Notes: generated from the sequence alone by a model not told the origin. DNA of 64,000 nucleotides from Parasponia andersonii (GCA_002914805.1 JXTB01000544.1:190364-254363); one strand, 5' to 3'; positions 48,001-60,374 are shown, counted from the first letter of the stretch. Made by a program: numbers and translations.

Positions 48001-51000
48001 CAATAGGGAATTAAGATAAGAACTCAGAGAGAGAGATTTATAGGAGGAAAAAACTCAATAATCGTTTATTAATTCATCATAGTCTAGAAAATAATTACAT
48101 GGCTAAGCCTATTTATAGATAGACAGTTAGACTCAACTAGGAAAGTAAACACATTCTAGAAACTAATAGAAACCAGAAACTTAATCTAGTTACCTAAAAT
48201 TAAATAATAATTAATAATAAATCTAAATAATTTTAAATAATAATAACAATATAATTTCCTAATATATTTATTTCATGTCTACATCATTCTCGGTTCGAAA
48301 ACTCGATTCCGACGAGTTAAAACTCAAATACATCATAAACCAATAAGCTGACGTGGCAATTCCAAATCTTGAGTCTTGATGAAGCAGTAGGATCATGAAG
48401 CTGGAAACTTTTCCACTCTTGAAAAAAAACCGAGCATGGACTAGAGGCAATTTAGCGTAGAGACTTATGGGAAAGAGCAGTTGAACTAGATCTCGATTGA
48501 GCAGAGCGTAGTGGTGAATTCAGATCTGAACAAAGGTGACAGGGGAGATGATTGGAACGTTGGTGATCTAGAGAAGAAGATGATAATGCGGCTGGAACTA
48601 CAACAGAGGAGATGACTGGAACGTTGGTGATCTAGAGAAGAAGATGATAATGCGGCTGGAACTAACTTGCAGATCTAGAGAAAAAATATTAAAGGATAGG
48701 CAGAGGAAAATGAACTAGGCTTGGATACCAATTGATGTAGGATAAGATGAGAAAAGTTAGAGAAATAGAGAGAATAGGTAGAATAGCAAGGGAATTGGTA
48801 GAATAGCAAGAGATAAACAAGATAGATAGATAAGAAATTAGATAGAGTTGAGAGAATAGAATAGAATCAAAAAAGAGAATTAGAGAGATTATAGAAGAAC
48901 GAGTAGAAGAGCAATAAGGAATCAAGATAAGAACTCAGAGAGAACGAGATCCATAGGAGAAAACTCAATAATTGTTTATTAATTCATCATAGTCTAAAAA
49001 CAATTACATGGCTAAACCTATTTATAGATAAGCTATTAGACTCAACTAAGAAAGTAAACACATTCTAGAAACTAATAGAAATAGGAAACTTAAATCTAGT
49101 TACCCAAAGTTAAATAACTACTAATAATAAATCGAAATAATTCTAAATAATAACAATAGTATAATTTCCTAATATATTTATTTCATGTCTACATCATAAC
49201 CTTTTTGGGAAACATTCTTCAGATAATACCAGAGAGTATGAGTTAATGTAATATGCTATCCTTTTGAATTGGTTAGTTTTTTCAAGAAAGGTTATTTTAT
49301 GCAATAAATAATTATCTATTCTGAATCTAAATACAAAAATTTAAGATGATCATTTGAGCTGAATTTAATATGTTGGCTGAGGAGTGTGTTGGCTCTTTAT
49401 TTGTGTCCTAATCTATTTTTCCTGTTGGAATTAATCACTTGGTTATTCGTGGCTGCTTTATTATCCATCAGTTTCTTCTTTATTCAGGGAGTATCTGAAT
49501 AGATTTGGGTTAAGGGTCAGAATTAGTTGTTTCATATATTTACCTTTCATATTTACTGTCAGATTTAGTGGGATTTCACAGCAGGTTTGTCCAGCTCATA
49601 GTTAAATAATATGTTTATTTGTAGATAAGAATATTCTGTCAGGGATGATATGGAGTGGGCTGCAATTACCAGAGATAAGGTATAGTGGGATATTAGGCAG
49701 ATAAGCTATTATATTTTAGACAAGGCTTCGTGCCTTCACTTTCATATAAATGTTGTATCATTTTTCCTAATCAAGATAGAAAAAATATTCCCATTTTGTC
49801 ATGGTATCAGAGCCAAGTTAGGCTCTTGGGAGTTACTCTTTCAGCCTCCATCGTTAGGAAAAAAAATGCTTTTTTTCACTCTATTTTGAGAATAAAAAAT
49901 AGGGTATTTTTCTAGCATTTTTTACTGATTCTTCTAGCCTTCATGGCTGATTGTTTCCAGCCTTCCTTGCTGGATGTTTTCCTAGTTTTCAGCCTTCATT
50001 GCTGACTTTATAAAATAACCTTAAAGTGGCCTAAATTGCCATTTCTTCTTCTCAGCCGAAATTGCCGGAATTCTCTGGTATCAGCCCATTCTATGTCCAT
50101 CTCCCAGAAAATTATCTCCATTTTTTTTATCTACTCCGCCTCTTAATTACCTTCCACGGGTTAATCTTAAAATTGTCCAAACCCATTTTTTCTCACTATC
50201 AGATCACTTCAAATTGTCCAACTAGAAATTTTTTTTTTCCTAAACCCTGTCTGAAACAATAGAAGTCACAAAATTGCATGAGTCATGTGCTGAAAATACA
50301 CCATTAATATCGTCTGCCTCTGGAGAACTCCAGAATATTCAACCTAGCCTGCGCCTCAACAAGAAGAATTATTTGAAGTGGTCTCAATTCGTCTAAACCT
50401 TCTTGAAAGGGAAAGGGAAATTAAATCATCTTCTCAGAACTGGACCAAAGCCTGAAGATCCAACATTTGTTGCATGGGATGAAGAGGATTCCATGGTTAT
50501 GTCTTGGTTGTGGAATTCTATGACTCCGGAGATTAGTGACACATGTATGTTTCTAACAACAGCAAAAGATATATGGGAAACTTGCCGGCAAACTTATTCT
50601 AAAGTAAGTGATGCTGCTCAAATATATGAGATTAAAATGAAAATCTCAACCACAAGGCAAGGGAGCTGCTCGGTGACAGAATATGCCCAGATATTACAAA
50701 TTTTGTGGCAAGAAATGGACCATTATCAGTGCATTGAAATGAAGTGCAGTGAGAATGCAACCATCCTTAAGCAAATTATGGAGAGAGATAGGATTTATAC
50801 CTTTCTCGCTAGCTTGAATGTCGAATTTGACCCAATTCGTGTTCAAATGCTGGGAAAAGGTCTTCCATCACTTAATGAAACAATAGCTATTATTCGAAGG
50901 GAGGAAGGTCAAGGAGGAATCATGTTGGAGTCTCAATCAGTGGAGAGCTCTGCCCTCATTGCAAGGGGAACAAATCCCAGAAGTATAAAACAAGACCAAC

Positions 51001-54000
51001 AACAACACACTAGTGGAGATAGTGGACAGATGAAAAACTCGAAAGCCAATAAGGAACAATTATAGTGCACTTATTGCAAAAAACCAAGGCACGCCAAGGA
51101 AAGGTGCCAGAAACTCCATGGTAAACCACCAAATTTCCAACCAAGAAACCGAAATGGAGTACCGAGAAGCAACCAAGGGGAAGGACAAGGAAAGGCACAT
51201 ATGAGCTCTATGCAGCTAGTAGAAGAGAATGCTTTTTTCACAGGAACAAGGAGAGTTCAATATAGAAGAAGTTGAGAAGCTAAGACACCTTTTGGGAAGC
51301 TTAGAGAAATCCCCAGGTTCGGGCACTTGCTCTTTGGCATTCTCAAGTATCTTACAATCCTTTGCATTTAGTGCTTCAAGTTTTACAAATGGAAAATGAA
51401 TTGTTGACTCAGGGGCTACCGACCATATGATTCAATGTTCCAATGGATTTATTTCCTATAACCCATGTCCGAGTAATAGGAAAATTGCCACAGCTGATGG
51501 AACTCTTGTTACTGTGGCTGGTCAAGGAGACTTTATTATAAGTGAAAAACTTATTCTAAAAGATTTCTTACATGTGCCAAAATTGTCTGCCAATCTTATT
51601 TCAATTAACAAGCTTACAAGGGATTTGGGTTGCATAATTACTTTTTATCCTTCATTGTGCAAATTTTAGGACCAAGATACGAGGAAGATGATTGGACTTG
51701 CTAGGGAGAGAAAGGGGCTCTACTTTCTTGAAGAATCCAATGAGCAAAATAACACTACGAGTTGTGTTCCTTTATCTTTACTTTCAGAGTCAACCCTTTC
51801 TGAAAAAGATAAGATTTGGTTGTATCATCATTGTCTTGGTGATTCTGCTTTCACCACTCTCAAAGTCATGTTTCCTGGTTTTTTTTAAAAATCGTAGTTG
51901 GATATGTTCCATTGTGATGTTTGTGAGCTTGCAAAACATAAACATGCCTATTTTCCCATAAGTAATGAAAGAATGTCTACCCTTTTTGCTCTTATTCATA
52001 GTGATATTTGAGGACCTTCTAGAGTTTAAAATGTTTTTGGGGCTCGTTGGTTTATTTCTTTCATTGATGATTGTACGAGGGTATCATGGGTTTTCCTCTT
52101 GAAACAAAAATCAGAAGTGAGTTCTACATTTCAAACCTTCTTTCACATGATTAGAAATCAGTTTGGAATAGAAATAAAGAGAGTTCGGTCAGATAATGCA
52201 AAAGATTATTTCAATCAAATGCTCTCACCTTTTCTTAGAGAAAAAGGAGTAATTCATGAATTTTCATGTATCAATATACCACAACAAAATGGTGTAGCAG
52301 AGAGGAAAAATGGTCACATTCTAGTTGTTACTCGGGTTTTCTTGATCCAAAACAATGTTCCAAAAAACTTTTGGGGAGAAGCAGTTTTGACTACTACACA
52401 TCTGATTAATAAATTACTTTCACGAGTCCTAGGTTCCAAAATTCCTATACAACTCTTGTCTTCATTCTATCCTGACTTTAAAACTACAAACCAGCTTATT
52501 CCTAGGATTTTTGGATGCGTGTCATATGTTCATGTTCACAACAAAGGAAAATTTGATCCTAGAGCCCTAAGTGTATCTTCGTTGGTTATTCATCTACACA
52601 AAAGGGGTATAAGTGTTACCATCCTCCAACAAAACGTTTCTTTGTCTCTGTAGATGTAACATTTGCCGAGTCTGTGAGTTATTTTTCTAGTCCTTTTCTT
52701 CAGGGGGAGTCATCATTCATGGAAGATAAGGATTTATCTCTTCTTGATCTTTCATCTCCCTCGTCCTCTTCCTCATCTTTTAAGCCAAATGAATCAATAA
52801 CGATTAAGTCCACTGGTCAAAGCCAATCTCATCAAGGGGAGGAGAACAAACAAACCCAAACCTAAAGTGTTACTCGCCCGTTGCAGGTATATTCAAGGAG
52901 GAAAGAGACCATAGCTCAATGATACAAGCTCTTGAGTTTAAACCTGATCTTGGTACTGTTGACGAAAGTAAAGAAGTTTCTAACCCTGAGGATTATAAAG
53001 AAGATGTGTCAATCGATGAGGATTATAATCTTCCCATTGCACTAAGAAAAGGAGTAAGGAAATGCACTCAACACTCAATATATCCGCTATCCCACTATGT
53101 CTCTTATAAGAAGTTATCCAACAATCACATAAGCATCCTCACCCACCTAAACATTGTCTCCATTCTAAAGACTGTCATTGAGGCATTGAACAATGAAGAA
53201 TGGAAAAAGGCTATGGAGGCTGAAATGGACGCGCTCGAAAAGAATAAGACATGAGAATTAGTAGAACTACCTAAAGGAAAGAAGTTGGTGGGATGCAAGT
53301 AGGTGTTCACTGTAAAGTACAAAGCAAATGGATCTCTTGAGTGATACAAAGCAAGGTTGGTCGCTAAAGGGTATACTCAAACATATGGAATAAACTATCT
53401 CGAAATGTTTGCTCTTGTGGCTAAGATGAACACAGTGAGAAATTGTCTCTAGCAGCTCACCGAGGATGGAGATTGCAGCAATTTAATGTCAAAAATGCAT
53501 TTTTATACGGCGAACTTGGCAGATTAAAATACTTCCTTGGGATTGAAGTTGCTCATTCTCAGCATGGGATTTTCATATCTCAACAGAAATACATACTGGA
53601 TTTGCTGACAGAGACTGGGAAGCTAGGGTGCAAACTTGTTGAAACACCAATTGAGCGAAATCATCGACTCTGTGAAGCTCCTGAAGATTCGAGAGCGGAT
53701 AGAGAGTCCTACCAGAGGTTAGTAGGCAAACTAATCTATTTGTCTCATATAAGACTAGACATTGCTTATGCCGTTGGAGTAGTCAGTAAGTTTATGCATA
53801 ATCCAAAAGAAGTACGCGCTACACACCGTATTTTACAGTATTTAAAAGGCATACTAGGAAGAGGTTTATTATTCAAGATGAGTGAAAGACTGACACTCAA
53901 AGCTTATATGCTGGGTCAATAGATGATAGGAGGTCAACGTCGGGATACTGTACCTTTCTTGGAGGAAATCTTGTAACATGGAGAAGCAAAAAACAAAATA

Positions 54001-57000
54001 TAATTGCCAGATCATGTGCAAAAGTAGAATTTAGAGCAATGGCATTGGGAATATGTGAACTTTTAAGGTTGAAGATGATCCTAGAAGATCTAAGGATTGT
54101 GTGGGAAAATCCTATGAAGCTGTACTGTGATAACAAATCAGCAATAAATATTGCTCACAACCTAGTTCAACATGACCGAACCAAGCATGTGGAGGTTGAT
54201 AAACACTTCATAGAAGAAATATTGGGCAGCGGGTTGATTTGTACTCCTTTTGTATCTACAGAAAAGCAGTTGGGCTGATGTGCTAACAAAGGGACTAAGT
54301 AGAACGACTTTTCATTTCATAGTTAGCAAGCTATCCTTTCACTAGCTCGAGGGGGAGTGTCAGATTAAGTGGGATTTCACAGCTGTTTTGTCCAGCTCAT
54401 AGTTAAATAATATGTTTATTTGTAGATAAGAATATTCTGTCAGGGATAATATGTAATGGGCTGCAATTACTAGAGATAAGTTATAGTGGGATATTAGGCA
54501 AATAAGATATTATATTTTAGACAAGGCTTCGTGCCTTCACTTTCATATAAATGTTGTATCATTTTTCCTAATCAAGATAGAAAAAATATTCCCATTTTGT
54601 CATTTACATATTTGGTGGAACTAGACAATAACTGCCTTCTTCCGCATCCTTTTTATGGAATTTTACTAGATCTTTGATGGTATTATAACAAGGAACTTGG
54701 TCAAGGAAAGAAATCTGAAAAATGCTCAATGTGACTTGGTTATTACATGTCTCTCGTTGAAGTACATCTCTCTTTCTTCCGCAGACCTTCTCCTTTATTT
54801 TCCTTGTCCTTGTTTTAATATCAGTGTTAGAGGTAGGTACCTGTGCATCTGAAAATTTGTGTATTGACTGGTGGACAAAATGGATCTTTGTCCACCAGTC
54901 AAATGCACAAATTTGGAAAACTGACTGGCAATTCACCGTACAGGGATCTGTCTTCCAATTCACTGACTGGCAATTTACCTCTGAGTTTTGGAAAACTGTT
55001 AAGCCTCACCAAATTGTAAGTAGCAAATACTCAAAGGGATAATTTTTTCGGAAATGTGGATTTCCTGGTCACTAACCTTTTTGTGTTGCCAATCCAAGCA
55101 GGCATTTGCAGAATAATAAATTAACTGGTCCAATAAATGTCCTTGCCAGTCTTCCCCTCGAGGATTTGTAAGTAGATTGCTGGCCCGAGTTTTAAATTAG
55201 AAATGAAGGTTTACGATGCATTGAGAAAGCTTTATTTACACTCTTTCATTGTTTGATCTATGGCACTTATTATTATTATTTTCATTTTATTCTCCTATAC
55301 AATCACTACATATTAAACAACGTCAACAGCGTTTGGGTGATCTTTGATAAAAAGGTCAGATTTGGGGAAACAAAGTGTGAAAGGAAAAGACATGCATTGT
55401 TGGATAATGTCTTCCTAACACGAAAATTTTGTTTGCATTGAGAATGATATTTAAACCCGACCAAAAGGATTGTTAAAAAATAAAAGAAGTTAATGGTATT
55501 TGACAATAATTCTAGTCTAATATTGCAGCAGTAGTGTATGCTTCACTAGAGTGGAAATACTTTTCCCATTTTTAAGTTGTTTGAGGACGCATTCTTGCTC
55601 AAGTATTTTAGAGACAATATGAAAAATCATTGAATATAGCAGGAGTGTTCTACTCAAAATGAGTGCCTCAAAACGTACCTAGTTCACGATACTCATATTA
55701 ACGTGTGATTAAACTTTGTGGAAACGAACAACAAATGCTAAAATCTAATTGTTGTAACTTTTTGACCTCGATTTGTTCACTTTACACATACCTGCTCCTT
55801 ATTGAATGATTGTTTTTTCCCCTTAAAAAACTGGCAGGAATGTTGAAAATAACGACTTCTCTGGCTGGATCCCTGATGACTTGAAGGACATAGGAAAATT
55901 AAAGTGGGCATCTTCTTCAAGTAATCTACCGTTTAGGAATACAATGCTTAAAAAGTTGCTTCTGACTTCTTTCTTTTGTTCTTTTCAATTCTCTGAAGGA
56001 TGGGAGGAAATTCTTGGTCATCTGGGACAGCTCCACCTCCTCCTCCTGGTGCACACTCTTCTGGTAATAGAAAAGTAAAAGATGATGCTATGAAGTCTAT
56101 TGTCAGAGGATTAACCATAGCTGGGGTTGCTTTGGGTGTACTAGTGATGCTTATTGTTGTAATTTCAATCTTTTCAAGAAAATCATCTAGACATTCTTCA
56201 CATTTCTTTGATGAAGAGAGGTTTAGCCAGAGAAAATCATTCTCACTCGCTTCTCAAGAATTACCAAAAGACTTGCGATCTGACATATGCAAAGACTATA
56301 AAGGTAACTATGGGCTCATTTGTGATATTCTCTTTTTGCTTTAGTTCTCTTTTTGCTTTCAGGTAGCAAGAAGAAAAAGAAAAAAAGTATAAATTTGTTG
56401 CTTAATATTTGGATACTGTGTTTTGACAAGAGCTTAATAGGAACTTCATGATATATTAGTTTTTTTAGTAAAGTAAAAGGGTAAAATGCTCCTGCACTGC
56501 TTCTATATTTTTCTAAAAGTGCGTTTGAGGAAGCTATATTCCAACAATTTTCACTGGAAGGATTAGGAAAAATCTCCTAAATTTTTTTAAAACATTTCTA
56601 ATAGCAGCTTCTTGGCTTCAAAATATTGTTTTGAAAAATGCATGCTAAACAGGTGCTATATTTTATTTAGCAATTAACACCTGTTTGTAGAAACTACACT
56701 AGAGTTTTCATACAATGTTCAGGTAATGAGTTTCTGAACAATAAACATGTTTTTTCTATTCTGAATTATGGATAGTCAATAAAATTGTTGTACAATATCT
56801 ATTTACTGGATGATGCCATTGAACCTTAATTAGTATAGTTCTAGCATGACATTGTTCATTTATTTGTCCTCAGGGTATGTTCATTTACCTAATATGTGTC
56901 AATAATCTTAATAACTAAATGTTTATGAACTATACTTTTAGTTTCAACAAGCTGCTTCTTGTGTGTCCTGAATTTTTGTCATCAGGTAATATTGTAAGTG

Positions 57001-60000
57001 TGAGGATTATCCACTACATATTTGTTTCAACTTTGCTTGAATTTTTAAATTACGATTACCCTCTATTTTAAGTTTTCTAATGCTCACTTGGCCTCATAGT
57101 TCAACTAACTAGATGATATGTTGGTCGAAGATCTTAGGTCGTCATCAACTTCAATTGACATTACCGCTTTTCAAAAATTTCCTTCATTTGGTGGTAAACC
57201 AGCTGGACATAGTTCTGGAAGGCAATCAATCAGTGACACTGAATTTGTGAACCGCCTGACTGCTGGAAGAAGCATTTCTGTTTGTGCTACGTCTTTTCCA
57301 TTAACAGATTTGCAGACTGCTACTGCTAATTTTGCGCCAGGTCGCCTTCTTGGGCAGGGAACCATTGGACGTGTCTATAGGGCTAAATATGCTGATGGCA
57401 AGGTTCCTTTTGCTTTCTATATTTTGGTGGTTGCTACTCAATAAAGTATTGTTTTAGGTTGTGCTTTATTCCTTGGGGGAAATTAATAGGGATACCCACA
57501 AAATGCGATTGAAGTTATTTTAGAGCTAGCGTAGGTTGAAAGGATTTGCATATTTTTATCTTGGCACTCATTTTGTGATTGCACCTTACCAATTGTAGCC
57601 TACTTGGAGCTTTTTGTTTCCCTTGCATTACCATTTAACTATGTGCTTGTTTGGTATCATTTTGTCTTTAATTTATTTAAACAAAAAGAATGGTCGGGAT
57701 TCCTTCAAGCACGAGAAGATCTCCATCCTTCACTTCACTTTTTTGTTTGAAAAACAAATAACATAAAATATTACCACATTATTTTGCTATTCATATTATG
57801 CTAGTTCTATGGCCAATCTTGTGGTTGGTATTTTGACTAACCAAATATAGGGCTAATATTTTATCAAGAAGTGTTGGATTTTAACAATAGTAAGGAAACT
57901 AATTCTTTCCAATCATTAGGTTTTGGCGGTGAAAAAGATTGATTCTTCACTTTTTAAAGGTGGAAGATCAGAAGAATTTTCTGAAATTGTTGTCAACATC
58001 GCCAGGCTTCGCCATCTGAACATTTCTGAACTTGTTGGTTCTTGTTCAGAGCATGGGCATAATATGTTGATTTATGAGTATTTCAGGAATGGTTCACTTC
58101 ATGAATTTTTGCATATGTCTGATGAGTATAGCAAACCACTGACTTGGAATACCAGAGTCAGAATTGCATTGGGCACAGCCCGGGCTGTTGAGTAAGTAGT
58201 GCTGATCTTATATTTAACTCTAATTTTATTTTATTACCTTGTACATGGCTGGTATCATTTCCGCAAGAATATACATCGTTTTATTATTTTTAATTAGGAA
58301 TTAGAATTATTATTTGGTTTTTATTTTATGTGTTAGTTCCCTAATTGGATTTGGTTTGCTATTCGAGTCTAATTTCTTATTCATGTTCAACTGCCTATCT
58401 ATATATGGGCCTATCATTATTTGTTAGATTTGTTATAAAATTATAAAGTATTTGTTTTCCTTGGTTTAAGATTGTTCTCTTCCTTTCTCTAATTATCTCT
58501 AAATTCATCTGTTTCTCCCTTGTTCTTCTTTCTTTTCTCTCTTCTCTTCCCTCCCTTGGTTTTACGTCAACTGTATTGCCATTTTTCAGGAGTTTCTATA
58601 GTTATTCTTTCAGTGAAGCAGTGAATTTACTGCTTACCATGGTTTCCTTATGTCAGTTCTAATTTACTACCTCTGTATTCAGGTATCTCCACGAGGTTTG
58701 TTCTCCATCAATAATACACAAGAATATCAAGTCATCTAACATTTTGCTTGATGCTGAACTCAACCCTCGTCTTTCTGATTGTGGCTTGGGAATTTTTCAT
58801 CAGGTTACTATCAAAATGTACTTTTTCTGTGTGTCCACATGCTTAAGGGACTTTCAAGATATAGCCTTGGATTATTTTCCAGATGTTGCATATCACATTC
58901 ACAAATGTTTCGACCTTTTTCCATTGGGAATCTCTGTTTTTTTGGGGTCTATCAAACATGCATGTTTTCAGCTACAAGTAAACACCTGAAACTAATGTTA
59001 TGAAAACTATTAACTTCAGAAAGTCCCCAAAGGTTAAAATGTTAAGCCCAAGGAAAAAAAAAGTTGCTAGTCTATAAAGTTATAACAAGGCACCTCAATT
59101 ATTGATGGTCTTTAATGTCACACTATGCAGTATTTTTTACTCAAACCCAGCAGACGGATTTTTAGCTTTATTCAGTCTACGTTGTCCCATTATATGAGGC
59201 ACTATAGCTACCTGTTGGTCTTAACAGCAAGAAATATTACTGTCTTGAATATATATATATATATTTTCAGCGGACTAGCCAAAATCTTGGAATAGGATAT
59301 AATGCTCCAGAGTGCAAAAGGCCATTAGCCTATACAGTGAAGAGTGATGTTTATAGTTTCGGGGTGGTCATGCTGGAATTATTGACAGGTCGTATGCCTG
59401 TTGACAGGTATTTGTTTAATTACTAGTGTCTACATCTAGGCTATGCTAGCCTCTATATCTAGTCTATGCAGTACCACATTCTTAATAGTTTTGTTGCTCC
59501 ATTTTCTTTAGTTCGAAACCAAAATCGGAACAGTGTCTAGTTGTATGGGCTATTCCAAACCTCCATGATATTGAAGCATTGGAAAACATGGTGGATCCTG
59601 CTTTGCGTGGACTCTACCCCCCCAAGTCAGTCTCTCGATTTGCTGATATCATTGCTGTCTGTGTTCAGGTGAGAACTCAATGCATTATAGTTCTATTCAA
59701 TTAAATGACTGAAGAAAATTGGACAAATAAATAGCTAGGCATACTCAACACACAGATGGGACGAGGAAAGTCCAAAGAACATTTCTAATAGCTTTGCTTA
59801 AATTGTATTGAAATTCATATTAAAGTCACTCCTGGACTATTTTGCCCTGCAAGCCCTAACCAGGCTTTACGTTTGCATAAGTTGGAGTTGTGCAAGGCAG
59901 GTTCCAATTCACTTTTATGATGAACCTCCTTTTGTAGTGAGTTCTGGTGTGATGACAAAAAATGACTTACTAAATAGGCCTTTAGCCAATGAAGATTATG

Positions 60001-60203
60001 TTTTTTTTTTTCTTCTTCTTCTTTTTTTTTTTTTTTTTTTTTTTTTTCCCCTTCAAGGATTTTTATATTCATCTTACATGCATTAGACGGAGCCTGAATT
60101 TCGGCCACCTATATCGGAGGTGGTGCAATCATTGACGCGATTAGTTCAGCGGTCAAGCATGAACATGAGAGACGATCTTCGGATGGATGACTATAACTAT
60201 TAA
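45007..60203 (+). CDS. STRUBBELIG-receptor family (SRF) leucine-rich-repeat receptor pseudokinase
   Basis: Plasma-membrane receptor of the LRR-V/STRUBBELIG family, which acts in tissue patterning and cell-wall signalling. Coding exons: 45007-45094, 46108-46240, 46405-46476, 46572-46637, 47277-47348, 47427-47498, 54944-55015, 55102-55167, 55838-55903, 55999-56303, 57113-57402, 57920-58191, 58683-58803, 59271-59407, 59512-59668, 60087-60203 (701 aa). Seen in order: signal peptide (about 1-24), SRF-type N-cap with [13 protein letters not shown], six or so LRRs on the family's 66/72-base phase-2 exons, Pro-rich APPPPPG, membrane span (about 273-294), and a kinase-like domain (about 412-690) with G-loop GQGTIGRV (418-425) and AVK lysine 439. 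HRD is HKN (537-539), DFG is DCG (557-559) and APE is kept (577-579), so catalysis is unlikely, as in other SRFs. The exon 11 start is the least certain junction. All phases join. Confidence 0.94.
46831..47135. repeat. 151-base tandem duplication in SRF intron 4
   Basis: Copies start at 46831 and 46982 with 'cataagcaag' and share 'tcttctatgcttaccaatgt'. They are about 90% identical, non-coding, and possibly part of an old retroposon. Confidence 0.8.
47824..48286 (-). repeat. LTR of the TRIM-like element (left)
   Basis: 463 bases; aligns end to end with 48733-49196. Confidence 0.85.
48544..48671. repeat. 64-base tandem repeat inside the TRIM-like element
   Basis: Copies start at 48544 and 48608 with 'ggagatga' and share 'ggaacgttggtgatctagag'. 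They are almost identical. Confidence 0.85.
48733..49196 (-). repeat. LTR of the TRIM-like element (right)
   Basis: 464 bases; partner of 47824-48286. Confidence 0.85.
49557..49801 (+). repeat. 5' LTR of the SRF-intron copia element
   Basis: 245 bases, TGTCAGATT...TTTTGTCA, directly followed by the primer-binding site. Confidence 0.92.
54358..54602 (+). repeat. 3' LTR of the SRF-intron copia element
   Basis: 245 bases, preceded by a purine-rich tract; partner of 49557-49801. Confidence 0.92.
54853..54914. repeat. Inverted repeat (about 27-base stem, 7-base loop) before SRF exon 7
   Basis: The arm ending 'gactggtggacaaa' pairs with 'tttgtccaccagtc' across the loop 'atggatc', and pairing continues outward to aaattt/aaattt with about one or two mismatches. 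It lies 30 bases upstream of the exon 7 acceptor. The sequence just after it resembles exon 7. Confidence 0.85.
60001..60052 (+). other. Very long polypyrimidine tract before SRF exon 16
   Basis: About 50 bases of almost pure T with a few C, ending about 35 bases before the acceptor at 60086. It probably strengthens the acceptor, but its length may also be unstable or mis-assembled. Confidence 0.85.
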
Positions 60204-60374
60204 CTATTTGTTGGTTAATGATTCATCTTACATGCATTAGACGGAGCCTGAATTTCGGCCACCTATATCGGAGGTGGTGCAGTCATTGACGCGATTAGTT
60301 CAGCGGTCAAGCATGAACATGAGAGACGATCTTCGGATGGATGACTATAACTATTAACTATTTGTTGGTTAATG
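60067..60374 (+). repeat. 154-base tandem duplication of the SRF terminal exon
   Basis: Copies at 60067-60220 and 60221-60374 differ at one base (CAA/CAG, both Gln). Each carries the acceptor TTAG, the whole 117-base final coding exon and its TAA stop. The second exon copy (60241-60357) lies in the 3' UTR of the normal transcript but could be used as an alternative last exon encoding the same peptide. Confidence 0.95.

Larger units (their letters stand above)
47824..49196 (-). mobile_element. TRIM-like miniature LTR retrotransposon in SRF intron 6
   Basis: Two direct repeats of 463 and 464 bases (47824-48286 and 48733-49196), TGATGTAGG...CTACATCA, enclose 446 bases and are flanked by the 5-base target-site duplication TAACC (47819-47823 and 49197-49201). 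Read on the minus strand, the sequence after the LTR at 48733 starts ATTGGTATCC, resembling a worn tRNA-Met primer-binding site, so the element is placed on the minus strand. The interior has no retroviral domain, only a 64-base tandem repeat. Size and build are those of TRIM elements, moved by another element's enzymes. LTR divergence of roughly 8-10% suggests a few million years. Confidence 0.82.
49557..54602 (+). mobile_element. Ty1/copia retrotransposon in SRF intron 6, broken
   Basis: A 5.05 kb element between perfect target-site duplications TTTAC (49552-49556 and 54603-54607). Both LTRs are 245 bases (49557-49801 and 54358-54602). The primer-binding site TGGTATCAGAGC is at 49802-49813, and a purine tract (CGAGGGGGAG) precedes the 3' LTR. 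Parts in order: gag with a CCHC knuckle (about 50290-51200), protease with DSGAT (about 51410), integrase (about 51970-52640), reverse transcriptase (about 53150-53700) and RNase H (about 53890-54290). It is a fossil with several breaks. About 10 differences between the LTRs (around 4%) suggest 1.5-3 million years, making it the youngest LTR element here. Confidence 0.95.
47499..54943 (+). other. Intron 6 of the SRF gene (7.4 kb)
   Basis: Separates two 72-base LRR exons in phase 2. Two LTR elements, at 47824-49196 and 49557-54602, make up about 6.4 kb of it. The remainder holds a hairpin just before exon 7. Confidence 0.85.

Noticed and set aside
48268-48450. ORF inside the TRIM-like element
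   Set aside because: Resembles no gag, pol or host protein, and it straddles the LTR/interior junction.
59815-60108. Minus-strand ORF with long Lys/Glu runs
   Set aside because: It is produced by the polypyrimidine tract before SRF exon 16 read backwards.
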